DNA from: Bacteroidota bacterium
GTDB lineage: Bacteria > Bacteroidota > Bacteroidia > Chitinophagales > BACL12
Length of the DNA stretch: 64,000 nucleotides
Assembly (NCBI GenBank): GCA_016718035.1
Contig: JADKEK010000009.1
Coordinates: 62,001-126,000 of the forward strand
Reading direction: 5' to 3'
Below, piece by piece: positions 18,132-28,166 of the stretch. Position numbers and translations under genes: made by a program. Positions within the stretch are counted from its first letter, which is position 1, and each line of letters begins with the position of its first letter. Below the pieces are notes generated by a model, which was given only the letters and a program-made list of their open reading frames with translations, did no database searches and was not told the origin of the DNA.

Positions 18132-19535
18132 TTATTTAAAATCAGAAACGTCATCTTCTTCAAACCATTTTTTAGTTGAGCTCAACATATTTTTAAGCCA
18201 ACCCGGTTTTTCAGATTTATTTTTTTCCGGTTTATGTTCTTCTTGCGATTCGTTAGCTGTTTCAAATGCATCTTCATTATTGTTATGTTGCATTTCGTTA
18301 ACAGTTACCGGTTCTTGTTGCATAACAGGAACTTCAGTAGTAGTATTTTGCTCTTCAAAAACAACTTGTTCTCTGAAATTTCTGTCTTCCATTCCTTTTA
18401 AAATCAGACCAACAGCAGTTGCATACATTGGGTGACGAATGTCTTCTGATTTAGATTTTGAAAGATGTTCGGTTGGGAAACCAACACGGGCGTCCATTCC
18501 GGTGATATAAGAAACTAATTGAACAATATGTTTTAACTGAGCACCACCGCCGGTTACTACAATACCACCAATCAATTTTTTATGGAAACCTGAAAGTTTA
18601 ATTTCATAATACACGTGTTCCAAAATTTCTTCCATTCTCGCCTGAATAATACGCGCGAGATTTTCCACTTTAATTTCTTTTGGTTCACGACCTTTTAAAC
18701 CGGTGATAGAAATAATTTCGTTGTCTTCTGTTTCTGTAGCTAATGCACATCCGAATTTCACTTTTAGAATTTCTGCCTGATTTTTCATAATCATGCAACC
18801 TTCTTTAATATCTTCGGTAATGATATTTCCACCTAAAGGAATAACAGCAGTGTGGCGAATAATGCCATCTTGAAAAATTGCGATATCAGTAGTTCCACCA
18901 CCAATATCTACTAAAGCTACACCGGCTTCTTTTTCTTCTTCGCTCAATACAGAAGCAGACGATGCCAATGGTTCAAGAATTAAATCGGTAACTTTTAAAC
19001 CCGCTTTTTCAACGCATTTAAAAATATTTTTAGCTGCAGAAATTTGTCCGGTGATAATATGGAAATTCGCTTCTAAACGCACACCACTCATGCCAATCGG
19101 GTCTTTAATTCCCAATTCGCCATCCACAATAAATTCCTGAGGTAATACGTGAATAATGCGGTCACCCGGAGGTAAAACCAAGCGATGCATATTTTCAACC
19201 ATACGGTCGATATCTTCCATTGAAATCTCGTTCTCCGCATCGTTGCGGGTTAAGATATCACGGTGTTGCAAGCTTTTAATGTGTTGCCCGGCAATTCCCA
19301 CATATACTTCGCGAATGGTAACGCCACTTTTTTGCTCAGCCTCAGCAACAGCAATTCTGATAGCCTCAACTGTTTTGTCGATGTTGGCTACAACGCCACG
19401 CATAACGCCAAACGAATCGGCTTTTCCCATACCAAGCACCTCAATTTTACCATTGTCGGTAATTTGTCCAACAATTGCACAAATTTTTGTTGTGCCGATG
19501 TCAAGGCCTGTAATTATCCGGTTATTCCTGCTCAT
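18132..19535 (-). CDS. ftsA: Cell division protein FtsA
   Basis: 467 residues, an actin-like ATPase that tethers FtsZ to the inner membrane. The ATP-binding phosphate 1 motif GLDIGTTKICAIVG is at the N-terminus, VALVDIGGGTTDIAIF is phosphate 2, and IVVTGGGAQLKHI the adenosine motif. The FtsA-specific 1C subdomain lies between (VREVYVGIAGQHIKS-like). After a polar linker the C-terminus PGWLKNMLSSTKKWFEED forms the amphipathic membrane-targeting helix. Its start overlaps the ftsQ end by 14 bases. Confidence 0.96.
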   Translation of the reverse strand: MSRNNRIITGLDIGTTKICAIVGQITDNGKIEVLGMGKADSFGVMRGVVANIDKTVEAIRIAVAEAEQKSGVTIREVYVGIAGQHIKSLQHRDILTRNDAENEISMEDIDRMVENMHRLVLPPGDRIIHVLPQEFIVDGELGIKDPIGMSGVRLEANFHIITGQISAAKNIFKCVEKAGLKVTDLILEPLASSASVLSEEEKEAGVALVDIGGGTTDIAIFQDGIIRHTAVIPLGGNIITEDIKEGCMIMKNQAEILKVKFGCALATETEDNEIISITGLKGREPKEIKVENLARIIQARMEEILEHVYYEIKLSGFHKKLIGGIVVTGGGAQLKHIVQLVSYITGMDARVGFPTEHLSKSKSEDIRHPMYATAVGLILKGMEDRNFREQVVFEEQNTTTEVPVMQQEPVTVNEMQHNNNEDAFETANESQEEHKPEKNKSEKPGWLKNMLSSTKKWFEEDDVSDFK

Positions 19536-20319
19536 AGTTTATCTTTTTTTCGCAAACAATTTGCCCTTTATAATCGAGTTTAATTGTTTCATATTTATCC
19601 CAGCCTGTATAACTCAACCCTTCCGCATAAAAAATTTCCAGTTTGTGAAATTTTTCTTCCATGTTGTCAATACCTCCGAACTCAATTTTGTGATCACCCA
19701 ATTTCGGTATCAACACAAAGCTTCCATTATCAGCGACGGAAACTTGTTCAATCTGGGCATTCCAGAATGTGTTGTTGTGGATGAACCGTGTTATTGTCAA
19801 CACGTTTTTGAGCACCGGGGTTTCAATCATGTTCGAGTTATAAGTGCCTTCTTGTATGTTTCCTGTAACTACAGGTACACGAGTTGTAAATTTACTGCTG
19901 ATAGGTATCTTATTAGCATTTTCATTAATATAATAATTCACACCATACTTGTTAATAACCCTTGCAATCGGCTGTTTCTGTACAATTTTGATATGTAAAT
20001 CACCATTTGCATCTAACCATGTTTCTGCATCGTGCACATAAGGATCATTTTCCAGTACTTTTTCGATACGACCAACATCAATTTTTTTCAACTGATCGCC
20101 TTTTACCGAATCACCAAACTGATGTAACAAAATTGATTTTACATCTTCATTATCCAAAAAGAACATCCCACTTTCCTGGTCTACCGAAATATCTACATTT
20201 TTGCAAACCACATCATCCTGTTTTTTGGCGTTAAAGGAGGTCAAAAATACCAAGCCTGTAACGCACGCCAACAGGGTGATTAAACCAAAAATGCGGACTA
20301 CTTTTTTCTTCCAGCTCAT
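19522..20319 (-). CDS. ftsQ: Cell division protein FtsQ-like
   Basis: 265 residues. It has a short cytoplasmic start (MSWKKKVVRIFG), one transmembrane helix (about residues 11-27) and a periplasmic part. The early POTRA-like section DVKSILLHQFGDSVKGDQLKKIDVGRIEKVLENDPYVHDAE and the later QPIARVINKYGVNYYI segment match FtsQ/DivIB. Sequence conservation is weak in this family, so position between murC and ftsA carries much of the call. It links FtsL/FtsB-type proteins to the septal synthase in the divisome. It overlaps murC by four bases and ftsA by 14. Confidence 0.88.
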   Translation of the reverse strand: MSWKKKVVRIFGLITLLACVTGLVFLTSFNAKKQDDVVCKNVDISVDQESGMFFLDNEDVKSILLHQFGDSVKGDQLKKIDVGRIEKVLENDPYVHDAETWLDANGDLHIKIVQKQPIARVINKYGVNYYINENANKIPISSKFTTRVPVVTGNIQEGTYNSNMIETPVLKNVLTITRFIHNNTFWNAQIEQVSVADNGSFVLIPKLGDHKIEFGGIDNMEEKFHKLEIFYAEGLSYTGWDKYETIKLDYKGQIVCEKKINYEQE

Positions 20320-21662
20320 GCTTTCGATTTCAGTATTTCGGCTATAGGTTGAACTAATTTATCGATGTCGCCTGCTCCTATCGTACAAATGACATCGAAA
20401 TGTGAATTTTTTACTTTTTCTAATAACGCTTCTTTACTCAGCATTTGTTTATTCGCATTTTTTACACGCGATAAAATGGTATCTGCAGTAACACCTTCAA
20501 TTGGTTCTTCTCTTGCCGGATAAATTGGCAATAAAATAACCTCATCTGCTAAATCTAAACTTGTTGCAAATCCATCGGCAAGGTCGCGTGTTCTGGTAAA
20601 TAAATGCGGTTGAAAAATCGCAGTGATTTTTTTCCCTTTATATATCTCCCTGACACTTTTCAAAAACATATTTATCTCTTCAGGGTGATGCGCATAATCA
20701 TCGATATAAACCGTATTGGCATCGCTGTAAATTTTTTCAAAACGGCGATAAATACCTTTGAAGTTGTTTAATGCGCTGCTTATTTTTTCAGGCGCTATTC
20801 CGAGTTGTAACGCTACAGAAACTGCCGCTACAGCATTTTCAATATTATGAATACCGGGGTATTGTAAAGTAAAACGAATATCGTTGCTCAATGTCACAAT
20901 ACTACCATCCAAAGTAATGTCGTAATGTTTAGCATATAAATCTGCTGTTGTATCATTGAGACTGTAGCGCCAAACTTTTTCGCGTAAATGCGGAATTATT
21001 GGTAATGTTGATTTTACTACCATTAACCCACCGGCTTCCGTTTTATTGCCAAATTCAATAAATGCTTTTTCTACTTCTGCCTGAGTGCCATAAATTTCTA
21101 AATGGTCGCTATCAACAGCAGTCACTACTGTAATGTTTGGATATAATCGCATAAATGAACGATCATATTCATCTGCCTCAGCTACCAAAACATCGTTGTC
21201 GCCAATTACAAAATTGGAATGAAAATTCGTACAAATGCCACCTAAAAATGCGGTGCAATCATACCCTGAATCTTTTAAAATCCAGGTAATCATTCCCGAA
21301 ACCGTAGTTTTTCCATGCGAGCCGGAAACCGCTATAGTAAAGCGTTCTCGGCTAATCATGCCCAACACTTCCGAACGCTTATATAAAGGATATTGATGGT
21401 CGATAAAATAATTTAATTCCTGATGATGTTTTGGAATTGCTGGTGTATAAATAACGATATCAGCTTGTCTGTTGATTAATGCCACGCTGTCCTCATAATG
21501 AATAATCATTCCCTCCTGCTCTAACTGTTGTGTAAGTGCAGTACGTGTACGATCGTAACCGGAAACTTCAGCGCCAAGATATTTAAAATACCTTGCCAAT
21601 GCGCTCATACCGATGCCGCCAATACCTACAAAATATACCCGTTTAATGTTATTTAACTGCAT
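20316..21662 (-). CDS. murC: UDP-N-acetylmuramate--L-alanine ligase
   Basis: 448 residues, in the usual range. The N-terminal Rossmann start VYFVGIGGIGMSALARYF is typical of MurC, the ATP-binding GSHGKTT is at residues 114-120, and AEADEYDRSF and YIDDYAHHPEEI are the family-specific Mg/substrate motifs. It adds L-alanine to UDP-MurNAc, the first peptide step of the peptidoglycan precursor, in the cytosol. It lies three bases after murG and overlaps ftsQ by four. Confidence 0.96.
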   Translation of the reverse strand: MQLNNIKRVYFVGIGGIGMSALARYFKYLGAEVSGYDRTRTALTQQLEQEGMIIHYEDSVALINRQADIVIYTPAIPKHHQELNYFIDHQYPLYKRSEVLGMISRERFTIAVSGSHGKTTVSGMITWILKDSGYDCTAFLGGICTNFHSNFVIGDNDVLVAEADEYDRSFMRLYPNITVVTAVDSDHLEIYGTQAEVEKAFIEFGNKTEAGGLMVVKSTLPIIPHLREKVWRYSLNDTTADLYAKHYDITLDGSIVTLSNDIRFTLQYPGIHNIENAVAAVSVALQLGIAPEKISSALNNFKGIYRRFEKIYSDANTVYIDDYAHHPEEINMFLKSVREIYKGKKITAIFQPHLFTRTRDLADGFATSLDLADEVILLPIYPAREEPIEGVTADTILSRVKNANKQMLSKEALLEKVKNSHFDVICTIGAGDIDKLVQPIAEILKSKA

Positions 21663-21665
21663 ATA

Positions 21666-22772
21666 TTAATTTACGCCCGGAATTAATTTAAATACTTCAT
21701 CAACAATTCGCTCTGCTGCATCTTCAATAGCAAAAGCTTTTATGTTATTACTTAATGTTGTTCGTTTATTTTCATCATTTAACAATTGTAATGCAGCGGG
21801 AATAAGTTGTTCCTGTGCATGTTTATCGCTAATATGTATGGCTGCATTTCCTTCCACCAATGCCATCGCATTTTTTGTCTGATGGTCTTCAGCCGCAGCC
21901 GGAAAAGGCACCAGAATAACGGGTTTGCCCACCAAACACAATTCAGATATGGCAATAGCTCCTGCTCTTGAAACAATCACATCTGCAGCTGCATAAGCAT
22001 GGTCGATATTGGAAATAAAATCAAACACCTTTACATTATCATATCCTTTTGCTGCTTGTTTACAGTTTTCGAACATTACTGTACCTGTTTGCCAAATCAC
22101 CTGGATTTTTTGCTCTTTGAAATAATCTAAGCCACCAATTAAACAATTATTCAGCGTTCGTGAACCGAGACTACCTCCGACAATTAATAAAATTTTGCTA
22201 TCTAAATCAAGGTCAAAATCCTTTCGTGCTTTTTCAGGTTTTACATTACATAAAACGATATTTTGTCGTACCGGATTTCCTGTTTTAACTACTTTTTCTT
22301 TCGGGAAAAATTTATCCATGCCATCGTAAGCAACACAAACAGTTTTTGCTTTTCGCGATAAAATTTTATTCGTTACTCCGGGAAAAGAATTTTGCTCTTG
22401 TATAATAGCCGGCACACCATTGCGCATTGCTGCATTAAGTGATGGACCGCTCGCAAACCCGCCTGTACCAATAGCTACATCAGGTTTAAATGATTTCACA
22501 ATCGACCCTGCTTTAAAATAGCTGGCAATTAATTTAAACGGAAAACTCAGGTTGCGCATATCTAATCCGCGATGAAATCCGCTAATCCATAAACCTTCGA
22601 TTCGGTACCCTGCTTTAGGTACCTTTTCCATTTCCATTTTATTTTCGGCACCCACGAATAATATATTCGCATCGGGGCGACGACGTTTAATTTCGTTGGC
22701 AATAGCAATGGCAGGAAATATATGACCTCCTGTACCACCACCACTAATTAATATGTTAATTGCCTTTTGCAT
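21666..22772 (-). CDS. murG: UDP-GlcNAc:lipid I N-acetylglucosaminyltransferase
   Basis: 368 residues. The glycine-rich GGGTGGHIFPAIAIANEI at the N-terminus is the MurG G-loop that contacts lipid I. A second loop (VGGSLGSRTLN) and the UDP-GlcNAc-binding ISRAGAIAISELCLVGKP-type region with LVPFPAAAEDHQTKNA follow. It converts lipid I to lipid II on the inner face of the membrane. Its start shares one base with the end of ftsW, the normal neighbour that handles the product side. Confidence 0.96.
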   Translation of the reverse strand: MQKAINILISGGGTGGHIFPAIAIANEIKRRRPDANILFVGAENKMEMEKVPKAGYRIEGLWISGFHRGLDMRNLSFPFKLIASYFKAGSIVKSFKPDVAIGTGGFASGPSLNAAMRNGVPAIIQEQNSFPGVTNKILSRKAKTVCVAYDGMDKFFPKEKVVKTGNPVRQNIVLCNVKPEKARKDFDLDLDSKILLIVGGSLGSRTLNNCLIGGLDYFKEQKIQVIWQTGTVMFENCKQAAKGYDNVKVFDFISNIDHAYAAADVIVSRAGAIAISELCLVGKPVILVPFPAAAEDHQTKNAMALVEGNAAIHISDKHAQEQLIPAALQLLNDENKRTTLSNNIKAFAIEDAAERIVDEVFKLIPGVN

Positions 22773-24040
22773 TAGGCTTTTGTTTTTTTATTTGTTGTTG
22801 AAATTGCATCTACTGCAATATCTTCTAATACTATTTCATCCTCTTCCATCACATTTTCAGCAAGTTCTTCCATTCCTTCTGCCTGATTGATTTCCTCCTC
22901 TTCTTTCATTTCAATTTCTCTGCTCACACTCAAAATAATTCCAATACTCAAACTGGTAAACCAAAGTGAGGTTCCACCCATACTCACCAGCGGCAATGTT
23001 AAACCGGTTGTCGGCAATAAATGCACGGCAACGCCCATATTTACAAATGCCTGAATAGTTAAAACCAATCCTAAACCAACGGCAAGCAAGGCACCAAAAC
23101 TACTCGGTGCTTTTGCCACAATTTTTATACATCGATAAAGAAATACGAGATAAAGGAAAATGATAAATATCCCTCCAATCATGCCATACTCTTCAATAAT
23201 TGTTGCGTAAATAAAATCGGCGTAAGGGTAAGGGAGAAAATCTTTTTGTGTAGAATTTCCAGGACCAACGCCAAACACCATTCCTTTTGCAATAGCAATT
23301 TTAGCTTGGTCGGTTTGGAATGAATCATCTTCTGTTCCGCCATTTATAAAACTTTCTACCCGTGAATTCCATGTGCCTAATCGGCCGATATCTGGTAGTA
23401 AATAGGATAACCCAATAATAATTCCCAATAAAACAATACCTGCTCCAACCGTGAGCATGATATATTTAAATTTCACTCTTCCAACAAACATTAATACAAT
23501 ACAGGAAAAAAATAATACGCTTGCTGTAGATAAATTTTCCGGTAATATCAATGCACAAATAATAGCAATTGGTAATATCACCGGTATAAACGCTTCTTTA
23601 AAAGATTCAATTTTTTCCTGTTTTTTTGACAATACCCTTGCCGTATACATAATCAATGCAAACCTTGCCAAATCGGATGTTTGGAAGGTAAGATTAATTA
23701 CAGGAAGTGTGATCCACCTTGAAGCATCATTTACTTCCGGTGCAATAGTCATTGTATAAATTAACGCAGGAACACTCAACCATAACAAAATTTGCGCAAT
23801 ACGACTATAATATTTATATGGGATAAGGTGACTGAGATACATCAACAAAATACCAAACACCATAATAATAAAGTGTTTGATTAAATAATATTCTGTATTT
23901 CCACCGGCTGATTTATATGCCAGTGTTTCTGTTGAGCTATACACAGCCAGCAGCGAAACCACTGAAAGTACAAAAACAACCAGCCATATATAACGGTCGC
24001 CTTTGACTTTACTTAATAAAAATGTTACCGGTTTCGACAT
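22772..24040 (-). CDS. ftsW: Septal peptidoglycan polymerase FtsW (SEDS family)
   Basis: 422 residues, with about ten hydrophobic segments. SEDS hallmarks are the LAVYSSTETLAYKSAGG start region, the large loop with FGVGPGNSTQKDFLPYPYADFIYATIIEEYG (the conserved Pro/Asp/Glu loop) and PTTGLTLPLVSMGGTSLW near the end. A 45-residue acidic cytoplasmic tail follows. Together with the class B PBP encoded upstream it polymerises septal glycan from lipid II. It follows murD by 18 bases and overlaps murG by one. Confidence 0.95.
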   Translation of the reverse strand: MSKPVTFLLSKVKGDRYIWLVVFVLSVVSLLAVYSSTETLAYKSAGGNTEYYLIKHFIIMVFGILLMYLSHLIPYKYYSRIAQILLWLSVPALIYTMTIAPEVNDASRWITLPVINLTFQTSDLARFALIMYTARVLSKKQEKIESFKEAFIPVILPIAIICALILPENLSTASVLFFSCIVLMFVGRVKFKYIMLTVGAGIVLLGIIIGLSYLLPDIGRLGTWNSRVESFINGGTEDDSFQTDQAKIAIAKGMVFGVGPGNSTQKDFLPYPYADFIYATIIEEYGMIGGIFIIFLYLVFLYRCIKIVAKAPSSFGALLAVGLGLVLTIQAFVNMGVAVHLLPTTGLTLPLVSMGGTSLWFTSLSIGIILSVSREIEMKEEEEINQAEGMEELAENVMEEDEIVLEDIAVDAISTTNKKTKA

Positions 24041-24058
24041 CTTACCTGATAGTTAATA

Positions 24059-25405
24059 TTATAATTCGCGAACGCGCGCTTTAAATTGATTACCTCTGTC
24101 TTCAAAATTTTCGAATAAATCAAATGAAGCACAAGCAGGTGATAATAAAACAACATCACCATTGTTGCCAAGGCGATAAGCCATTTCAACACAATCGCGC
24201 ATGCTTTCAGTATTTACCACAATATCAACCAGCTTGCTAAATGCCTGTTGGATACGGGTATTATCTTTTCCAAGACAAACAATTGCTTTCACTTTCTTTT
24301 TTACTAAATCAGTAATAAGTGAATAGTCGTTGCCTTTATCGATACCACCAACAATCCAGATTACCGGTTTAGTTTGGCTTTCGAGTGCATACCACGTGCT
24401 GTTTACATTGGTAGCTTTTGAATCGTTAATAAATTCGATGCCATGTACCTGAGCAACAAATTCTAAACGATGTTCCAGTGTTGTAAAATCCGAAAAACTC
24501 TCGCGAATATTTTCGTTGTTCAACCCAAGTAACTTTCCACTGATGCCTGCGGCCATCGTGTTGTACTGGTTGTGTTTTCCTTGTAGCGCTAATTCGTTAA
24601 TGGTCATTGTAAATTTGTTTTGGTTGATTTGAATTTGTATTTGGTTATCTGCAACCCAGGCGCCTTCACCTTGTCGGTCATCCAATGTGAATGGTAATAC
24701 CTTTGGGCCGTTGTTATTATTAAGTTCTTTATTTAATGTTTCAGTTATTACAACATCATCGGCATTATAAATGAAATAATCGCCGACAGTTTGATTCATT
24801 TTGATTCTGAATTTAGATGCCACATATCGCTCGAACTGATATTCATAACTATCTAAATGGTCAGGTGTTATATTTAATAAAATCGAGATATAAGGTTTAA
24901 ATGTTACTGCATCGTCTAATTGAAAATTGCTGATTTCCAATACATAGTATTCATGTTTGCCGTTGGCCACTAATTCAGCAAAACTTTTTCCGATATTGCC
25001 TCCAATTGCTACATTTAATCCGGCCTTTTGCAACATGTGAAAAGTAAGTGATGTACATGTCGATTTGCCGTTACTTCCTGTTATGGCAATTACTTTTCCT
25101 TCACAATATCTCCAGGCAAATTCTATTTCTCCCACCACAGGAATGTTGCGTTCCCGTATTTTTTTCATCACTTCATATTTTTCCTGAATACCCGGGCTTT
25201 TAATAATTTCGTCAGCTGCAAAAATGATATCGTAACTATGTGTTCCTTCTTCAAATGCTATCCCTTCTTCCTGTAATTTATTTTTATATACATCTTTTAT
25301 TTTACCCTTGTCGCTCACAAACACGTCGAACCCTTTGCGCTTTGCTAAAATAGCAGCACCTGTTCCGCTTTCGCCTGATCCGAGTATGACAAGTTTTTTG
25401 TTCAT
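24059..25405 (-). CDS. murD: UDP-N-acetylmuramoyl-L-alanine--D-glutamate ligase
   Basis: 448 residues. The N-terminal VILGSGESGTGAAILAKRKG is the MurD UDP-binding domain. ITGSNGKST (about 108-116) is the ATP loop, EISNFQLDD and NITPDHLDSYEYQFERYVASK the central motifs, and FINDSKATNVNSTWYAL with WIVGGIDKGNDY the C-terminal signature. It adds D-glutamate to UDP-MurNAc-L-Ala in the cytosol. It shares one base with mraY upstream. Confidence 0.96.
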   Translation of the reverse strand: MNKKLVILGSGESGTGAAILAKRKGFDVFVSDKGKIKDVYKNKLQEEGIAFEEGTHSYDIIFAADEIIKSPGIQEKYEVMKKIRERNIPVVGEIEFAWRYCEGKVIAITGSNGKSTCTSLTFHMLQKAGLNVAIGGNIGKSFAELVANGKHEYYVLEISNFQLDDAVTFKPYISILLNITPDHLDSYEYQFERYVASKFRIKMNQTVGDYFIYNADDVVITETLNKELNNNNGPKVLPFTLDDRQGEGAWVADNQIQIQINQNKFTMTINELALQGKHNQYNTMAAGISGKLLGLNNENIRESFSDFTTLEHRLEFVAQVHGIEFINDSKATNVNSTWYALESQTKPVIWIVGGIDKGNDYSLITDLVKKKVKAIVCLGKDNTRIQQAFSKLVDIVVNTESMRDCVEMAYRLGNNGDVVLLSPACASFDLFENFEDRGNQFKARVREL

Positions 25406-26709
25406 TATCTCACCTTAAGGGTAACAATTGAAACGATGGCTAACAAAATGGTAATAATCCAAAAGCGTGTTACAATTTTTGTTTCGAACATGCCTTTTTT
25501 CTGATAATGGTGATGTAGCGGACTCATTAAAAATATCCTTCTGCCTTCGCCATATTTCTTTTTGGTATATTTAAAATAACTCACCTGAATCATGACACTT
25601 AAATTTTCAACTAAGAAAATGCCGCACAAAACAGGAATTAATAATTCTTTGCGAATAACAATTGCGAGAGAAGCAATTATACCTCCTATTGTTAAACTTC
25701 CTGTATCACCCATAAATACTTGTGCAGGGAAAGCATTATACCATAAGAAACCAATACACGCTCCGATTAATGCTGCGCTAAATACTACCAACTCACCTGA
25801 ATCTGGTATATACATAATATTCAGGTAATCACTTAAAATGGCATTACCAGCTATATAGGCGAATATTAGTAAGGTTAGTACTATGATTGCTGATGTTCCT
25901 GCGGCTAAACCATCAAGTCCATCTGTCAAATTAGCACCGTTCGAAACGGCTGTGATAATGATGATAATAATCAATACAAATACTAATGGGAATAACCACT
26001 TTTTAGTATCATCACTTGCCCAACCTACGAGCCATTCGTAATCAAACTCATTATTTTTTACTAATGGAATAGTAGATTTTGTTGACCGTGTATCATGACT
26101 AAAAAATTTAGTGCCTTCAGCATTTAACATGCCTGAACCTTCTAAGCGAACATCATTGGCAGCATATGATTCTACTGGTCTTCCAACCGGCTGACCGTTT
26201 TCTACTTCATACACATAAATATTATCGTAGTCACGCAATTTAATATCATCAGAAAAATATAATACCAACCCTACAATTGCTCCAAGTCCAACCTGGCCCA
26301 TTACTTTAAATTTGCCACGAAGTCCTTCCTTATTTTTTTTGAAGACTTTAATATAGTCATCCAAAAATCCGATTAATCCCATCCACACTGTCACAATTAA
26401 CATCAACAGCACGTAAATATTTTTTAAATCGGCCAATAATAAAACCGGAATTAACAAGGCCAGAATAATAATAATTCCGCCCATTGTTGGTGTACCTTTT
26501 TTACTCAATTGTCCTTCCAAACCCAAATCACGAACCGATTCTCCAATTTGTTGTTTTTGTAAAAACTTGATAATTCTTTTTCCGATAATCAATGAAATGA
26601 TTAATGATAACAATACCGCCAAACCTGCTCTGAATGAGAGGTATTGAAACATCCCGGCACCGGGAAAATCATATTGTTGGTCGAGCCAGTTAAAAAAATA
26701 GTATAACAT
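25405..26709 (-). CDS. mraY: Phospho-N-acetylmuramoyl-pentapeptide transferase
   Basis: 434 residues against about 360 in E. coli. The core motifs KKGTPTMGGIIII, FLDDYIKVFKKNKEGL, NLTDGLDGLAAG, and GDTGSLTIGGIIA with MSPLHHHYQKKG are all intact, so the enzyme should be active. It transfers phospho-MurNAc-pentapeptide to undecaprenyl phosphate to make lipid I. The extra length is one polar insertion at about residues 163-232 between two membrane segments (containing YDNIYVYEVENGQPVG), probably a periplasmic loop; enlarged MraY proteins are common in this phylum. It overlaps murE and murD by one base each. Confidence 0.96.
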   Translation of the reverse strand: MLYYFFNWLDQQYDFPGAGMFQYLSFRAGLAVLLSLIISLIIGKRIIKFLQKQQIGESVRDLGLEGQLSKKGTPTMGGIIIILALLIPVLLLADLKNIYVLLMLIVTVWMGLIGFLDDYIKVFKKNKEGLRGKFKVMGQVGLGAIVGLVLYFSDDIKLRDYDNIYVYEVENGQPVGRPVESYAANDVRLEGSGMLNAEGTKFFSHDTRSTKSTIPLVKNNEFDYEWLVGWASDDTKKWLFPLVFVLIIIIIITAVSNGANLTDGLDGLAAGTSAIIVLTLLIFAYIAGNAILSDYLNIMYIPDSGELVVFSAALIGACIGFLWYNAFPAQVFMGDTGSLTIGGIIASLAIVIRKELLIPVLCGIFLVENLSVMIQVSYFKYTKKKYGEGRRIFLMSPLHHHYQKKGMFETKIVTRFWIITILLAIVSIVTLKVR

Positions 26710-28166
26710 TATCGAGACAGGGTTTTGAAGGTTTCAGAAAGTATTTGTTTATCGTCGAAAGGGTATTTCACACCTTTTATTTCTTGATATTTTTCATGGC
26801 CTTTTCCGGCTACACAAATCACATCACCTGGTTTTGCCAACATCACGGCAGTTTTAATTGCTTCTTTCCTATCTGTAATTGATAAACTCTTTTTAATTAA
26901 ATCGCCGCTCAATCCGTTTTCCATTTCATGAATGATTGTTTCCGGTTGTTCGCTGCGCGGATTGTCGGATGTTAATATCGCTTTATCACTGAGTTGTGCT
27001 GCAACTTTTGCCATTACAGGTCGCTTCGTTTTATCGCGATCACCACCACATCCAACTAATGTTATAAGTTGTTGGTCCTTTTTGAGCATGCTGCGAACAG
27101 TTGACAATAATTTTTCAACTGCATCAGGTGTATGCGCATAATCTACAATACCGGTAATGCTGTCATTTTCAGAATACACAATATCGAAGCGTCCTTCAAC
27201 AGGTTTTTGCTTGCTGAGTGCTGTAAGTACTTCGTTTTTATTAAATCCTAATAATATACCGATGGCATATACTGACAATAAATTCCATGCATTAAATTCC
27301 CCCAACAAATTGGAATGAAATTCAGCGCCATCTAAATTTAATACCAGTCCGGTAATTACATTTTCTTTTATTTGTGCTTTAAAATTGGCAGGTCCTTTAA
27401 CAGAAAATGTATATTTAGCAGCCACACAATTTTGTAACATCACTTCACCATTGCGGTCGTCGCTGTTCACTAATGCGAAAGCCGTTTTTGGCAATCCGTC
27501 AAAAAACATTTTTTTAGCACTGAGGTAATGACTAAATGTTTTATGATAATCTAAATGGTCGTGGGTAATATTCGTAAATACCCCGCCGGTAAATTGTAAT
27601 CCTGCAATACGGTGCTGATGCGCTGCATGTGAACTCACTTCCATAAATACATAATCGCATCCTGCATCTACCATTTGTGCTAACAACGCATTTAATTGCA
27701 CAGGGTCAGGTGTAGTATGTGTTGAAGGGATGATGGTATCATGAATTTTATTTTCTACCGTTGAAATTAATCCAACTTTAAATCCTAAATCCCGTAATAA
27801 ATGATAAGCCAGCGTTGCTGTTGTGGTTTTGCCGTTGGTGCCGGTAATACCAATTAATTTAATTTGGGTAGAAGGAAAATTATAAAAGGCATGTGCCAAT
27901 TTTCCCAATGCTTCAGCAGCATTTTTTACAATAATAAATGGTAATTCGGTAACAACGCCTGCCCTGTTTTCAGCAATAATAACACTGGCACCTGAGGCTA
28001 TTGCTTTTTCAATAAATTGATGTCCGTCGACAGTTGTTCCTTTAACTGCAACAAATACATATCCGGGTTTCACCTGACGACTATCGGAAGTGATACCTGC
28101 AATAGCGATATCGTTTGCTATTGCAATATTGCCTAAAACGGATAATATGTTATTTAACTGTTTCAA
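26709..28166 (-). CDS. murE: UDP-MurNAc-tripeptide synthetase (meso-DAP type)
   Basis: 485 residues. ITGTNGKTTTATL near residues 107-119 is the ATP loop; MEVSSHAAHQHRI and THDHLDYHKTFSHY are Mur ligase motifs. LTSDNPRSEQPETII contains the DNPR signature that selects meso-diaminopimelate rather than lysine, so the cell wall is probably DAP-type. It adds the third residue of the stem peptide in the cytosol. In many bacteria murF follows here, but the next gene is mraY, one base overlapping. It overlaps the PBP gene by four. Confidence 0.96.
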   Translation of the reverse strand: MKQLNNILSVLGNIAIANDIAIAGITSDSRQVKPGYVFVAVKGTTVDGHQFIEKAIASGASVIIAENRAGVVTELPFIIVKNAAEALGKLAHAFYNFPSTQIKLIGITGTNGKTTTATLAYHLLRDLGFKVGLISTVENKIHDTIIPSTHTTPDPVQLNALLAQMVDAGCDYVFMEVSSHAAHQHRIAGLQFTGGVFTNITHDHLDYHKTFSHYLSAKKMFFDGLPKTAFALVNSDDRNGEVMLQNCVAAKYTFSVKGPANFKAQIKENVITGLVLNLDGAEFHSNLLGEFNAWNLLSVYAIGILLGFNKNEVLTALSKQKPVEGRFDIVYSENDSITGIVDYAHTPDAVEKLLSTVRSMLKKDQQLITLVGCGGDRDKTKRPVMAKVAAQLSDKAILTSDNPRSEQPETIIHEMENGLSGDLIKKSLSITDRKEAIKTAVMLAKPGDVICVAGKGHEKYQEIKGVKYPFDDKQILSETFKTLSR